The notes: generated by a model from the sequence alone, not told the origin. A DNA stretch of 64,000 nt from Paludibacteraceae bacterium (GCA_024399655.1 JAKSNP010000004.1:57491-121490); one strand, 5' to 3'; positions 36,805 through 44,229 are shown, numbered from the stretch's first letter. Made by a program: numbers and translations.

Positions 36805-36825
36805 TTTGACACAATATTGACACAA
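36805..36825. repeat. Paired TTGACACAA repeats near attL
   Basis: TTTGACACAA (36805-36814) and ATTGACACAA (36816-36825) are spaced by 11 bp, one helical turn, about 85 bp inside the element. They could be arm-type integrase sites. Confidence 0.45.
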
Positions 36826-36902
36826 ATTTTTTTGCTCGTTTGCGACTGCAAAGTTACAAAAAATAATTGATATACACAAGTTTATGAGCAAAAAAATGTA
36901 AA

Positions 36903-36958
36903 AAAAATAGTACACTTTTTTTCCAAGTTTCGTCCAAGCATTTTGCAGTGTACTATTT
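36903..36958 (-). terminator. Terminator of the repressor transcript
   Basis: AAAATAGTACACT (36903-36915) pairs perfectly with AGTGTACTATTTT (36946-36958); on the minus strand the stem is followed by a run of T. It lies 11 nt past the repressor stop codon. Confidence 0.75.
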
Positions 36959-36968
36959 TACACCCTTG

Positions 36969-37337
36969 CTATTTGTCCTGTAACATCTTTTGCAGTAACT
37001 CGATTTGGGCATCCCTTTTTAGGAGCTCCATTTCATATTCTTTGACGGTGCTTTTGAGTTGGTCTATCCTCGACATCAGAGCAGCCGGACTGCTTTTGCT
37101 CGTCAGCTCACTGTAAAGCATTTCCCCACTACCGGTAAACACCCAGTCCTTATTCAAGTCAGGGTAAGCCGCAAAGATTTTCATTATTACATCAATAGAC
37201 AGCCCACGCGTGCCGTTTAATTGGCTGATGAGGGTTGGTACTTTCATCCCTAAAAGTGCCGCCAAATCGGTTCTTTTGACCCCCTGTTTGTCGAGAAACT
37301 CGTTAATTTTTTCTCTAATGCGTTTATCCATAGTCAT
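36969..37337 (-). CDS. Phage repressor-like HTH protein
   Basis: A 122-residue protein with an N-terminal XRE/CI-type helix-turn-helix: KRTDLAALLGMKVPTLISQLNGTRGLSIDVIMKIF (about 21-55). The C-terminal part (ALMSRIDQLKSTVKEYEMELLKRDAQIELLQKML) is a coiled coil, likely for dimerisation, and there is no LexA-like peptidase domain. So it probably holds lysogeny without RecA-driven self-cleavage. It is the only clear leftward gene of the element, read from the promoter at 37431-37461. Starts at 37337 or 37331 are both possible. Confidence 0.82.
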   Translation of the reverse strand: MTMDKRIREKINEFLDKQGVKRTDLAALLGMKVPTLISQLNGTRGLSIDVIMKIFAAYPDLNKDWVFTGSGEMLYSELTSKSSPAALMSRIDQLKSTVKEYEMELLKRDAQIELLQKMLQDK

Positions 37338-37354
37338 TTAGCGTTGTTTTTTCG

Positions 37355-37367
37355 TCCAAAATTTGGA
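37355..37367. promoter_or_regulatory. Palindrome, possible repressor operator
   Basis: TCCAAAATTTGGA lies between the repressor start and the switch promoters, in the repressor 5' leader. A related TTTTCCAAAATATGC lies at 37445-37459 inside the leftward promoter. Confidence 0.4.
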
Positions 37368-37382
37368 AAAATAATACAATTA

Positions 37383-37414
37383 TTTGCACAATAATTCAAA
37401 ATGTATTATCTTTG
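37383..37414 (+). promoter_or_regulatory. Rightward early promoter of the prophage
   Basis: TTTG (37383-37386), 20 nt, TATCTTTG (37407-37414). It points at the leftward repressor promoter 17 nt away, so the two transcripts start almost at the same point and run through each other's promoter. Confidence 0.72.
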
Positions 37415-37430
37415 CACTCGAAATCGGATG

Positions 37431-37461
37431 CAAAGGTACACCTTTTTTCCAAAATATGCAA
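37431..37461 (-). promoter_or_regulatory. Repressor promoter
   Basis: Minus strand TTG (37459-37461), 20 nt, TACCTTTG (37431-37438), giving a leader of about 85 nt before the repressor gene. AAAGGTACACCTTT, a short palindrome, overlaps the -7 box. Confidence 0.65.
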
Positions 37462-37734
37462 GAAAAAATGAAAAAAAATGACACTCGTTTCAAATTATTT
37501 GTGGAGAATGTGGCTACAAAAGACATTTCGTTAGTGCGTAAATACATAATGTATTACTGCAAAATCTCTAAATCGTGCTATTACAAATGGCTTGGGGGCG
37601 GCTCCACCCCGTGCGTGCGCAGGCGTATATATATAAATGGTATAGCGTTTAAGTTCGGCTATCCCATCGTGTACCCCCATGTTAAGGGCTATTGTGAACA
37701 ACCAAAACTAATCGCTATATGGAAACAGGACTAA
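37456..37734 (+). CDS. Small basic early phage protein
   Basis: First gene rightward of the switch, 92 residues if started at ATG 37456 (or 88 from 37468). It is basic, with a helix KDISLVRKYIMYYCKISKSCYYKWLGGG that looks like a DNA-binding helix-turn-helix with a following beta stretch (RRRIYINGIAFKFGYP). By position it could be a Cro- or CII-like regulator. It overlaps the next gene by 16 nt. Confidence 0.55.
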   Translation: MQEKMKKNDTRFKLFVENVATKDISLVRKYIMYYCKISKSCYYKWLGGGSTPCVRRRIYINGIAFKFGYPIVYPHVKGYCEQPKLIAIWKQD

Positions 37735-37922
37735 TCTATTGGCAGTTCTATCTGTCGCTTGACAAGGAAGTCAAGCAGGACTTTATGATTGAGGTTCAGC
37801 AGCGCACCCAGTGGGGACGCTCCACTTTTTACACGCGAATGAAAGGTGGTCCGGCTTTATCTGAAGCCGAACGCGATGCTATTGATAAGGTTTATCGTAA
37901 ATACAAAAAGATGTATGGTTAA
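37719..37922 (+). CDS. Small HTH-like early phage protein
   Basis: A 67-residue protein; QQRTQWGRSTFYTRMKGGPALSEAERDAIDKVYRKY reads as a helix-turn-helix followed by a helix. The last helix resembles the end of the larger protein encoded at 46934 (both have AIDK, V or I, then Tyr and basic residues). A role in early regulation is likely but unproven. Confidence 0.55.
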   Translation: METGLIYWQFYLSLDKEVKQDFMIEVQQRTQWGRSTFYTRMKGGPALSEAERDAIDKVYRKYKKMYG

Positions 37923-38226
37923 TTCGCGTTTATTTACGGTTGTCAGCAGTGTCGAGGACGACCATTGCTTTGTCATTTTCCTTGATAAATCTAAAGCAGC
38001 ACAGGCAGCTGATCTGCTTACTGAAAATGAACACCTCGAAAGTGTCGCTTACTATCGCCGTGACCATTTCCTTGTGGGTAGTGTTTCGTTTACCTCTTGT
38101 GCCATCATAGATGTCAAGTACAAAGGAAGCCGGAAATTGTTAGATTTGGTTTCCATTGAGGTAATAGCAGCGGCTGCTGCTTACGAAATATCGGAGGTTC
38201 TTTATGGAGGAAATAGACAGCAATAG
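37915..38226 (+). CDS. Small early phage protein
   Basis: A 103-residue protein, not recognised. It has alternating hydrophobic strands (LFTVVSSVEDDHCFVIFLD; SVAYYRRDHFLVGSVSF) and a C-terminal helix rich in Ala. The start at 37915 overlaps the preceding stop, and its own end overlaps the primase start by 23 nt, so it belongs to the replication operon. Confidence 0.55.
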   Translation: MVNSRLFTVVSSVEDDHCFVIFLDKSKAAQAADLLTENEHLESVAYYRRDHFLVGSVSFTSCAIIDVKYKGSRKLLDLVSIEVIAAAAAYEISEVLYGGNRQQ

Positions 38227-40579
38227 TACCCCACAGCAAGAAACCCAACCTGAACGCAGCTATTTTCAGCAGCGCGTTTTTGATGAGATGGGGCTGTCGG
38301 CAAAGGAGAATAAGATAAAACTCTCCTACGATTGCGGCGACGGCGTGCGGACTGGCACTGGCACCTTTGACATCTTTTCCGAGGATAAGCACGGAAATAT
38401 ACGCATACTTGTGTATTCCCTTGGTGGCTGGGTTATTCAGTATATGTCGGATAACCAATTAAGTGACCTTAATGCCTCTGAATTTATGCGCCTGACCAAT
38501 TACTATGTCACGCGCAAAAATCCTGCGAATATCAAAGAGGGAGAGGGCAAGTATTCTTTCCCCAAAGGGCAAGGTATATATCCGTTTTTCCCGCCTAATC
38601 TCCTCAAAAAGTATAAGGCGCAGGAGGACATCGACACCCTCGTTCTGACAGAGGGCTATTTTAAGTCGATGTGTGCAAGTATGCACGGCTTTGATATTGT
38701 GGGGCTGGGTTCTATCACCCACTATGCCGATACCAACACCCGTGATTTGCACCCGGACATTAAGCGACTGATAAACACCTGCCATGTCCGGAAAGTGGTC
38801 CTGCTCTACGATGGCGATTGCCTCAATCTCTCTATGAAAGATTTTGAGAAAGGGCGCGACCTTGCGCGCCGTCCCAAGGGCTTTTACAATGCCATCCTTA
38901 ATACGCGCGACTTGCTTGTGGATTTCTCGTCAGTCCTCATCGAGTTCGCCTATGTGCGCTCCGAGAAATTGATTGACAACCCCAAGGGCTTGGATGATCT
39001 TCTGCTAACTCCTGCCTATAAGGACAAGTCCAAGGAAATTTTGAAAGACCTTGTGGAGGAGGACAACAATGGGGACTACTTTTTCCGTATGAATGTACGC
39101 GACCAAGTAAACCGCCTCAAAAAAAAGTTCTACCTCGATAGTGTGGACAGCTTCTATAAGCATTGGGCTGATGTCATCGGCGACAAGGAGTTTATCTTTG
39201 AAAAGATGGTGTACTCCTACGACCGCAACGAGGAGAAAGTCAAGCGCGCTATGCCGCTGGCCATCCGTGATTTTATTCGTGTCGGAGATGATTACTTCGA
39301 GATGATTAAAATGCCCAATGTCCGCACTGGGGCACAGGAAACCAAATTGGTTTGCCGGAAAAAGAGCACCATTATTGACGATTTCGGGCGTGAGCAGCTG
39401 AAGAACATCTTAAAGTACAAAGCATTTATCAATAAGCCCAGCCACATAGATTATAAACCTGTCGTCGGTGACTGCTTTAATCTATATTCCCCCCTCAATT
39501 ATGAAGCCGAGGCGCGCCCATGGACCCACATCCGTTCCCTGATGGAGCACATATTTGGCGAGCAAATAGAATTGGGCTACGATTATATGCAGCTGCTGTA
39601 CTTGCAGCCCATGCAGATTCTGCCTATACTCTGCCTCGTTAGCCACGAACGCGGAACAGGTAAAACTTCTTTCCTCGATTTGCTACGCGAAATGTTCGGA
39701 AACAACGCTATCAATGTCGGCAACTCCGAAATTGCCAGCGATTTTAACGCCCTTGTCAGCGGTAAACTGCTTGTCGGTGTGGACGAAACCGCACTGGACG
39801 ACAATGTCAAGGTTACCGAGCGTCTGAAGATGCTTTCTACTGCCAAGCGCGCACCTATGCAGCGTAAGGGCAAAGACCATGAGGAGGTCGAGAACTTTAC
39901 AAAGTATGTTCTCTGTTCTAACAACGAAACGCGCTTCATCTACACCCAAGAGGATGAAATCCGTTTTTGGGTGCGCAAGATAGATCCAATTCCAAAGGAA
40001 CAGGCAATACCCGATATCCTGCCTATCTTGTGCGATGAAATCCCCGGCTTTATGAGTTATTTGCTGTCCCGTAAAATGCACATCAAAGAACCCCAGTCCC
40101 GAATGTGGTTCAGCGCGCAGGACTTGGAAACGCAAGCGTTGCGCGACCTCAAAGCGGCGCAGCAACCCTTGCCTATCCGTGAGATAAAGGAGCAGGTTAA
40201 AACCTTGTTTATGGATTTCCCTGCCGAGCAGTACATCATTTCAATCAAGGTACTCAAAATGATGGTGGACGAAATCCAGCGAATGCCCGCCGACACAGTA
40301 CGCACGCTCTTACGCACCCATTTGAGGGTGGAAAACGCCTTGGATGACGACGGCTTATGCAAAACCAAATACATCAAAATCCCTTACTATTTTGGCACGC
40401 AAGACGGCAAAAATAGTGTCGCCTATTATCGGGATAAAGGCAAGGGATTTGTGTTCAAGGCAGAGGTTTTCCTCAACGAGCAGGAGCTGGCGTATGTTAG
40501 GCGGATAGTTACCGCGCGTTACTCCTCCACGCCGGAGGAGGTTACCAAGCCCGACCCTCAACAAACCATGCCAATCTAA
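38204..40579 (+). CDS. Toprim primase / SF3 helicase
   Basis: A 791-residue phage replication protein. A Toprim-like domain has DTLVLTEGYFKSMCASMHG (about 143-161) and VVLLYDGD (198-205). The C-terminal helicase of the D5/DUF5906 type has Walker A HERGTGKTS (about 480-488), Walker B LLVGVDETAL near 522 and the sensor YVLCSNNETRF near 568. Such proteins prime and unwind DNA at their own origin, as in P4 alpha and many Bacteroidetes phages and integrative elements. A GTAAC repeat array lies directly downstream. It ends with a terminator at 40608-40647. Confidence 0.85.
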   Translation: MEEIDSNSTPQQETQPERSYFQQRVFDEMGLSAKENKIKLSYDCGDGVRTGTGTFDIFSEDKHGNIRILVYSLGGWVIQYMSDNQLSDLNASEFMRLTNYYVTRKNPANIKEGEGKYSFPKGQGIYPFFPPNLLKKYKAQEDIDTLVLTEGYFKSMCASMHGFDIVGLGSITHYADTNTRDLHPDIKRLINTCHVRKVVLLYDGDCLNLSMKDFEKGRDLARRPKGFYNAILNTRDLLVDFSSVLIEFAYVRSEKLIDNPKGLDDLLLTPAYKDKSKEILKDLVEEDNNGDYFFRMNVRDQVNRLKKKFYLDSVDSFYKHWADVIGDKEFIFEKMVYSYDRNEEKVKRAMPLAIRDFIRVGDDYFEMIKMPNVRTGAQETKLVCRKKSTIIDDFGREQLKNILKYKAFINKPSHIDYKPVVGDCFNLYSPLNYEAEARPWTHIRSLMEHIFGEQIELGYDYMQLLYLQPMQILPILCLVSHERGTGKTSFLDLLREMFGNNAINVGNSEIASDFNALVSGKLLVGVDETALDDNVKVTERLKMLSTAKRAPMQRKGKDHEEVENFTKYVLCSNNETRFIYTQEDEIRFWVRKIDPIPKEQAIPDILPILCDEIPGFMSYLLSRKMHIKEPQSRMWFSAQDLETQALRDLKAAQQPLPIREIKEQVKTLFMDFPAEQYIISIKVLKMMVDEIQRMPADTVRTLLRTHLRVENALDDDGLCKTKYIKIPYYFGTQDGKNSVAYYRDKGKGFVFKAEVFLNEQELAYVRRIVTARYSSTPEEVTKPDPQQTMPI

Positions 40580-40607
40580 CACCGCAGAGGCAACTGCGGT
40601 CTTCCGG

Positions 40608-40647
40608 GGGAGTGTCCACTCGTGAGAGCCGACGCTCCCTTTTTTTG
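40608..40647 (+). terminator. Terminator after the primase gene
   Basis: GGGAGTGTC (40608-40616) pairs with GACGCTCCC (40631-40639, one G-T pair), then eight T. A second small stem CCGCAG/CTGCGG precedes it (40582-40599). Confidence 0.75.
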
Positions 40648-40678
40648 GAGGTTTGTTGCAATTTTCTGCGAATAGGCA

Positions 40679-40805
40679 GTAACTTTGTAACTTTTCGTCA
40701 AATTCGCTGAAAATAAACACATTTGCAGGTTACTTGACAAGTAACTTTTGGTAACCTTTGTAACTTTCGGTAACCTGTTGTAACTATTTGTAACTATATG
40801 TAAAA
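40679..40805. other. Phased GTAAC repeat array, possible replication origin
   Basis: GTAAC occurs at 40679, 40687, 40741, 40751, 40760, 40770, 40780 and 40790, with GTAAA at 40800; the last run is spaced 9-10 bp, so all copies face the same side of the helix. A near-perfect palindrome GTTACTTGACAAGTAAC (40729-40745) opens the run, and the DNA just after it is AT-rich. The place, 32 nt past the terminator of the primase-helicase gene, suits an iteron origin. Confidence 0.55.
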
Positions 40806-40869
40806 CCTTATAAATCAATATATAAAATGATAAGTTACCAAAGTGACGCGATTTTGTATTTTCAAAAAA

Positions 40870-40948
40870 TTTTGGGCGTTTCCTGTCGGTCGGGCTATGC
40901 AGGGGTTCCGTACTGGGTACACAGTTGTCCCTTACTATCCCTAACGCG
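40870..40948 (+). repeat. Dispersed intergenic repeat, copy 1
   Basis: Begins TTTTGGGCGTT and ends ACTATCCCTAACGCG, with a shared middle (CCTGTCGGTC, GGGCTAT). A diverged copy in the same orientation lies at 52840-52936. Both sit in gaps just beyond a gene block. Confidence 0.6.
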
Positions 40949-41100
40949 AAATCGTCCTGACGGACAGAGATGTGTTTTCCCACCTTGGGCGTTTCGCTTT
41001 TGGAATCCGTCTCATTGGTGTCCTTGTGCTCCCATAGATAATTCATATTTGCTATGGGCATTTTTCTTACTTGGTATTGGAGCAGCACGCTCCTAATGAT

Positions 41101-41350
41101 ATACCTTTCCGATGCGAAGTTAAAACGCGTGCTCATTTGTGCAAGGTCGGGCTATGTTTTGCCGCAGACTTCTGCTAAAAAAATCTCCACACTCCAAGCC
41201 AAGACTGCTGGCGCAGTTCTCGCCTTGTCAGTAGTATTTTTTGCAAAAACCTTGCGCCACTCCGCCGCTAACTTTTGTAAAGCACCGTAAAGGTTATATC
41301 GGAGCGAACTGCTTTATACGCAAGTGAAAAATGTTAAAACAAATATGATT
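41101..41350 (+). repeat. Leader repeat A of the anti-restriction island
   Basis: About 250 bp before the gene at 41351. Shared with the leaders at 43410 and 44980: CTTTCC..TGC.AAGTTA, GCAAGG, CTAAAAAAATCTCC, GTATTTTTT, and (with copy at 44980) GCACCGTAAAGGTTATATC and AACTGCTTTATACGCAA shortly before the start codon. Confidence 0.7.
41115..41144 (-). promoter_or_regulatory. Leftward promoter in leader A
   Basis: Minus strand TTG (41142-41144), 19 nt, TAACTTCG (41115-41122). Its position and spacing are conserved in the other two leaders. No gene follows leftward, so any transcript is probably non-coding. Confidence 0.5.
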
Positions 41351-41866
41351 ATGGAAACACAGTACACATTATTCAATGATTCGGATTTTGGCTACACGCC
41401 AAAGGTAGAAAAACCAGTTATTACAACAACTCAAAAAGTTGTTGATGTAAAGGTTGCTCAAAGCTCGCGCTTTACCGCAAGTATGTTGCAGGCATTAGTT
41501 GATGGTGGCATTTTCACGGAGGGCGAGGGCATCAATGTTGAGGACATCTATGTTGAGTATGGGCACGCGCACGGAATAGAATTGCCCCATTTAGCAGGCA
41601 TAGAGGAGGAGCACGAATATGATTGCCAAATGGAGGAACTCCGCCACATCTTCGAGGAGGGCACGGAGCAGATTTTGGAGGCAATGGACAATTTGCACGA
41701 GGTAAGCGATAAGGGCTTTTTCTCCCCCGCAGAGTATGCCGAAAATGTTTGCTACTATTACGGCATAAATGCCGCCTGCAAGGGTATAAAGCCCATTTCC
41801 TACCACGATTTTATGCACGCGTGCCGCAATTTTATTTCGGAAAGTTCAACCTATAATTTACGATAA
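41351..41866 (+). CDS. Small acidic protein of the anti-restriction island
   Basis: 171 residues, strongly acidic, not recognised. The N-terminal segment (VVDVKVAQSSRFTASM, then INVEDIYVEYGH) is related to that of the 61-residue protein at 45196 (VNVKVAHRTSITANV, then WGDIYEDYV), and both follow the same leader repeat, so they are probably paralogues. Net acidity and the company of ardA suggest a DNA-mimic anti-restriction role, which is inference. ATG 41351 is chosen by comparison with the other copy. Confidence 0.6.
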   Translation: METQYTLFNDSDFGYTPKVEKPVITTTQKVVDVKVAQSSRFTASMLQALVDGGIFTEGEGINVEDIYVEYGHAHGIELPHLAGIEEEHEYDCQMEELRHIFEEGTEQILEAMDNLHEVSDKGFFSPAEYAENVCYYYGINAACKGIKPISYHDFMHACRNFISESSTYNLR

Positions 41867-41867
41867 T

Positions 41868-42134
41868 ATGAAAGTCACGAAAGAAGAAATTAAAGAGCGT
41901 GCAATGATTACCTTTCAAAATTGGGTAGCAAGCACCTTTGAAGAAGATGTAGAGAAAATTTTGCGGTCAGGTTTGGTAGATTTTGACAAGGCAGAGGGCA
42001 ACTTTTTGGACAGTTACCCAATCTTTGCCGCTATCCTCCAAAAGTCGGTAGATAGTGCCATTTACGGCAGCAGTTACGAACACACGCGCCGCAGTCAAAA
42101 ACGGAAAATGAACTTATATATGCACGCACTATGA
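41868..42134 (+). CDS. Small hypothetical protein
   Basis: 88 residues, mostly helical (KEEIKERAMITFQNWVASTFEEDVEKIL), with a basic tail. It begins 1 nt after the preceding stop and overlaps the next small gene by 4 nt. No family recognised. Confidence 0.55.
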   Translation: MKVTKEEIKERAMITFQNWVASTFEEDVEKILRSGLVDFDKAEGNFLDSYPIFAAILQKSVDSAIYGSSYEHTRRSQKRKMNLYMHAL

Positions 42135-42259
42135 GCGAAATTAAAGAATGTAAATTTTACTTTTTGGGCTTTTGCCACTGCTTCAAAGGGGGCTGCTGCT
42201 CCGTTATCGGGGCAGATGTTTGCCCACTGAAAAAAATGCTTAAAAATTATGGGCTATGA
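42131..42259 (+). CDS. 42-residue cysteine-rich protein
   Basis: A small gene tied to both neighbours by ATGA overlaps. The protein has six cysteines (7, 15, 17, 22, 23, 31) and His16, as in FCHC and GGCC, which could bind a metal ion such as zinc or an iron-sulfur cluster. There is no signal peptide. It is shorter than most gene finders accept, but the double 4-nt overlap is strong evidence that it is translated. Confidence 0.6.
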   Translation: MSEIKECKFYFLGFCHCFKGGCCSVIGADVCPLKKMLKNYGL

Positions 42260-42477
42260 TTAAGTTAGAAGAAATTTTGAACGCTTGCACGGACAAGCAG
42301 TTAGAAGATTTGCACACGCACAGCTATGAGATTGTGCGCACCATTGAAACCGCCACAGGGCTAAAATTTGAAGGGCTCTATGGCGAAAGTGAAACCTACT
42401 CTAAAATTTTGATTTTTGAACTTGCCGCGTTTGATATGATACGCAACCGCGCAAAGGGATTACAACCGCACAAGTAA
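42256..42477 (+). CDS. Small hypothetical protein
   Basis: 73 residues, acidic and helical (KLEEILNACTDKQLEDLHTHSYEIVRTIE). The start overlaps the cysteine-rich gene. The operon ends at a GCAA-loop hairpin (42485-42506). Not recognised. Confidence 0.55.
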   Translation: MIKLEEILNACTDKQLEDLHTHSYEIVRTIETATGLKFEGLYGESETYSKILIFELAAFDMIRNRAKGLQPHK

Positions 42478-42484
42478 AACAACC

Positions 42485-42506
42485 GCAGGGGGCGCAAGCC
42501 CTCTGC
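42485..42506 (+). terminator. GCAA-loop hairpin
   Basis: GCAGGGGGC, loop GCAA, GCCCTCTGC. It lacks a T-run, so it may be an attenuator or RNA-stability element and not a full terminator. The same GGGGC-GCAA-GCCCC core recurs after ardA and, inverted, at 42946-42960. Confidence 0.5.
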
Positions 42507-42522
42507 TAAAAGACCTAATAAT

Positions 42523-42855
42523 ATGAAACAAGCAATCAATCTGACAGAGTTATTCGGTATGCTCCACGAAAACCGAAATTATGTAGTCATTAAGGGCTAC
42601 CAGTATGTAACCACTTTTGAGCCGCACTATTCACTGCCGCTTTCTATCCGTTCTTATGTGAAAGACGACTTTCGCTATTTGGAATTGATCGGGGAGGGCT
42701 ACAAGTCCTGCCATATTACGGCACTCTTGCAGCAATTCCTTTTGGAAAAGTTTAAGATGGTGATGGTGTTCCGCTATGAGTATGCAGAGGAACACAAAAT
42801 AGTCTATGAACTATTCACCCAAGAGGAGATGGAGGAAGATTTGAAAGATGAATAA
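42523..42855 (+). CDS. Small hypothetical protein of the island
   Basis: 110 residues with alternating strands and an acidic C-terminus (FTQEEMEEDLKDE). KGYQYVTTFEPHYSLPLSIRSYVKDDFRYLELIGEGYKSCHITALLQQFL shows no family motif I know. It is the last gene before a strong terminator. Confidence 0.55.
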   Translation: MKQAINLTELFGMLHENRNYVVIKGYQYVTTFEPHYSLPLSIRSYVKDDFRYLELIGEGYKSCHITALLQQFLLEKFKMVMVFRYEYAEEHKIVYELFTQEEMEEDLKDE

Positions 42856-42856
42856 A

Positions 42857-42890
42857 GAGAGGGGCAGCCGAAAGGTTGCCCTTCTCCTTG
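42857..42890 (+). terminator. Terminator with GAAA loop
   Basis: GAGAGGGGCAGCC (42857-42869), GAAA, GGTTGCCCTTCTC (42874-42886), 13 pairs. The T-run is weak (CTTG). Confidence 0.65.
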
Positions 42891-43409
42891 ACTATTGGTC
42901 AGAGCAAGACGACAGATTTGTCGCTTGTCCGGGACTTTCATACATAGGGGCTTGCGCCCCCTTGTTACGGCTAATATGGCTATCACTCTCTACGCTTGCC
43001 GCACCTGCTCCAAATGGCTAATCAAAGACCCCTACTATCAGGCACCTTGTACCATTTCCATACGGGTTCTGCTACATCGGCTCCCTTTCCTTTAATGGCA
43101 CTCTATTTCTCTTGTTATTCGCTTTCGTAACATGCCTCGTTTCGGCTCGTCTTCGTTCGTACTGCATAGCGTTTCCTCCACTTTCTCCTATCTCTTGGGG
43201 CAAATCTTGCACGGCTTGGCTATCGCAGCAGCCGGAACTCCTCTCCTCTACATCTTCGGTTCTCTCCCCATATTCCGAACCACCTACCTTGCCGGTGCCT
43301 AACTGACGGCTGTTTTCGTGGCTGTCCTTGTGATATTTCTATCGCCTACTGCTCACTGCGTTTTTTCTCCACCTGTTTTCCGATTGCCATTTTGTCTGTG
43401 ATTATGTAT
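42891..43409 (+). other. Intergenic region with possible small genes
   Basis: Before leader C there is no long gene. Three short frames follow one another on the plus strand: 42976-43095 (39 residues with CRTCSKW), 43095-43130 (11 residues) and 43132-43302 (56 residues, listed separately). The inverted hairpin AGGGGCTTGCGCCCC is at 42946-42960. Confidence 0.45.
43132..43302 (+). CDS. Possible 56-residue membrane peptide
   Basis: The frame encodes a Ser-rich N-terminus (MPRFGSSSFVLHSVSSTF) and a hydrophobic centre (YLLGQILHGLAIAAAGTPLL) that could span the membrane, ending TTYLAGA. Composition looks protein-like, but I see no promoter or Shine-Dalgarno sequence directly before it, so it stays tentative. 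Confidence 0.35.
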   Translation: MPRFGSSSFVLHSVSSTFSYLLGQILHGLAIAAAGTPLLYIFGSLPIFRTTYLAGA

Positions 43410-43604
43410 GTTCCTTTTCCAATGCAAAGTTAGTTGATTTTCGCTGTACGGCAAGGCTATATAAATGCCACCGTTCCACTAAAAAAATCTTCCTTTTCCT
43501 GACGGGCAGGAAACGAGTATTTTTTTTGGCAGTCTTGCTTTTATTGCTCCAACCGCGCTGCGCTAACTGGAACAGCATTGTAAAAGAAACTAATCACTAA
43601 CAAA
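43410..43604 (+). repeat. Leader repeat C, before ardA
   Basis: The most diverged of three related leaders: CCTTTTCCAATGCAAAGTTAG, GGCAAGG, CACTAAAAAAATCT, GTATTTTTTTT and a CTTGC stretch occur in the same order as in leaders A (41101) and B (44980). Confidence 0.6.
43425..43454 (-). promoter_or_regulatory. Leftward promoter in leader C
   Basis: Minus strand TTG (43452-43454), 19 nt, TAACTTTG (43425-43432). Perfect match to the phylum consensus. Confidence 0.55.
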
Positions 43605-44201
43605 ATGTATAACAATCCAAAAACTTTTTCGGTTATGAAAAAAACTTTGTATCGTGAGCCGCTTACGGCAGCAGAAATTGAACTTCACAGTAACAACTAC
43701 GAAAACGAAACGCCTGCCGTTTATGTCGGCACTTATGGCAAGTACAACGATGGTTCTCTTGATGGAATGTGGGTAGATTTATCCACCTTTGATGCTTACG
43801 AGGATTTTTTGGAGTTCTGCGAGCGTCTGCACGCTGATGATCCAGATCCTGAACTGATGTTCCAAGATTTTGAATGCTTCCCAAGAGAGTATTACGGAGA
43901 AAGTCATTTGGAGTTCAATGCCATCAAAGAATGGTACGAACTCGGTGAAGATGAGCGCGAAGCTTTTGAGGCATATATGGGTTACGAGGGCGAAGATGCC
44001 ACTATCGAGAAATTTCACGAGTGCTATCAAGGGAAATGGGATAGCCCCGAAGATTTCGCCGAGAACCTGTATTTGGAAATCTATGGGCACGAGATACCCG
44101 ATTTCTTGCAGGGGTACATTGATTGGTCCGCCGTTTGGCGCAATTTGGATACGGCAGGCGATTATTTCGAGAGCGATGGCTATATCTTCAGCCGTTATTA
44201 A
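43605..44201 (+). CDS. ardA: Anti-restriction protein ArdA
   Basis: DNA-mimic protein that blocks type I restriction-modification enzymes. The 198 residues carry the ArdA pattern: AVYVGTYGKYNDGSLDGMWVDL near 33-54, FQDFECFPREYYGESH near 86-101 and the late PEDFAENLYLEIYGHEIPDFLQGYIDWSAVWRNL block, with the high Asp/Glu content needed to imitate DNA. An N-terminal extension of about 30 residues precedes the core. It is monocistronic, behind leader C and before a terminator at 44206-44229. Confidence 0.9.
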   Translation: MYNNPKTFSVMKKTLYREPLTAAEIELHSNNYENETPAVYVGTYGKYNDGSLDGMWVDLSTFDAYEDFLEFCERLHADDPDPELMFQDFECFPREYYGESHLEFNAIKEWYELGEDEREAFEAYMGYEGEDATIEKFHECYQGKWDSPEDFAENLYLEIYGHEIPDFLQGYIDWSAVWRNLDTAGDYFESDGYIFSRY

Positions 44202-44205
44202 CACA

Positions 44206-44229
44206 AGGGGGCGCAAGCCCCTTTTTTTA
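44206..44229 (+). terminator. Terminator after ardA
   Basis: AAGGGGGC, loop GCAA, GCCCC then seven T (44223-44229). Confidence 0.75.

Larger units (their letters stand above)
40648..41100. other. Intergenic region after the primase gene
   Basis: Contains the GTAAC array and then a GC-richer stretch (40870-41060) with a sequence repeated at 52840-52936. A leftward frame crosses it but its first ATG is upstream of the only promoter and it has no recognisable product; I do not call it a gene. Confidence 0.5.

Noticed and set aside
36626-36820. Rightward frame containing VDGFEPPTQTL
   Set aside because: This is the well-known false translation across the antisense of a tRNA T-arm.
40576-41136. 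Long leftward reading frame after the primase gene
   Set aside because: Its first ATG lies upstream of the only leftward promoter, the frame is not kept in the related repeat at 52840, and the product has no recognisable feature. It also crosses the GTAAC array.
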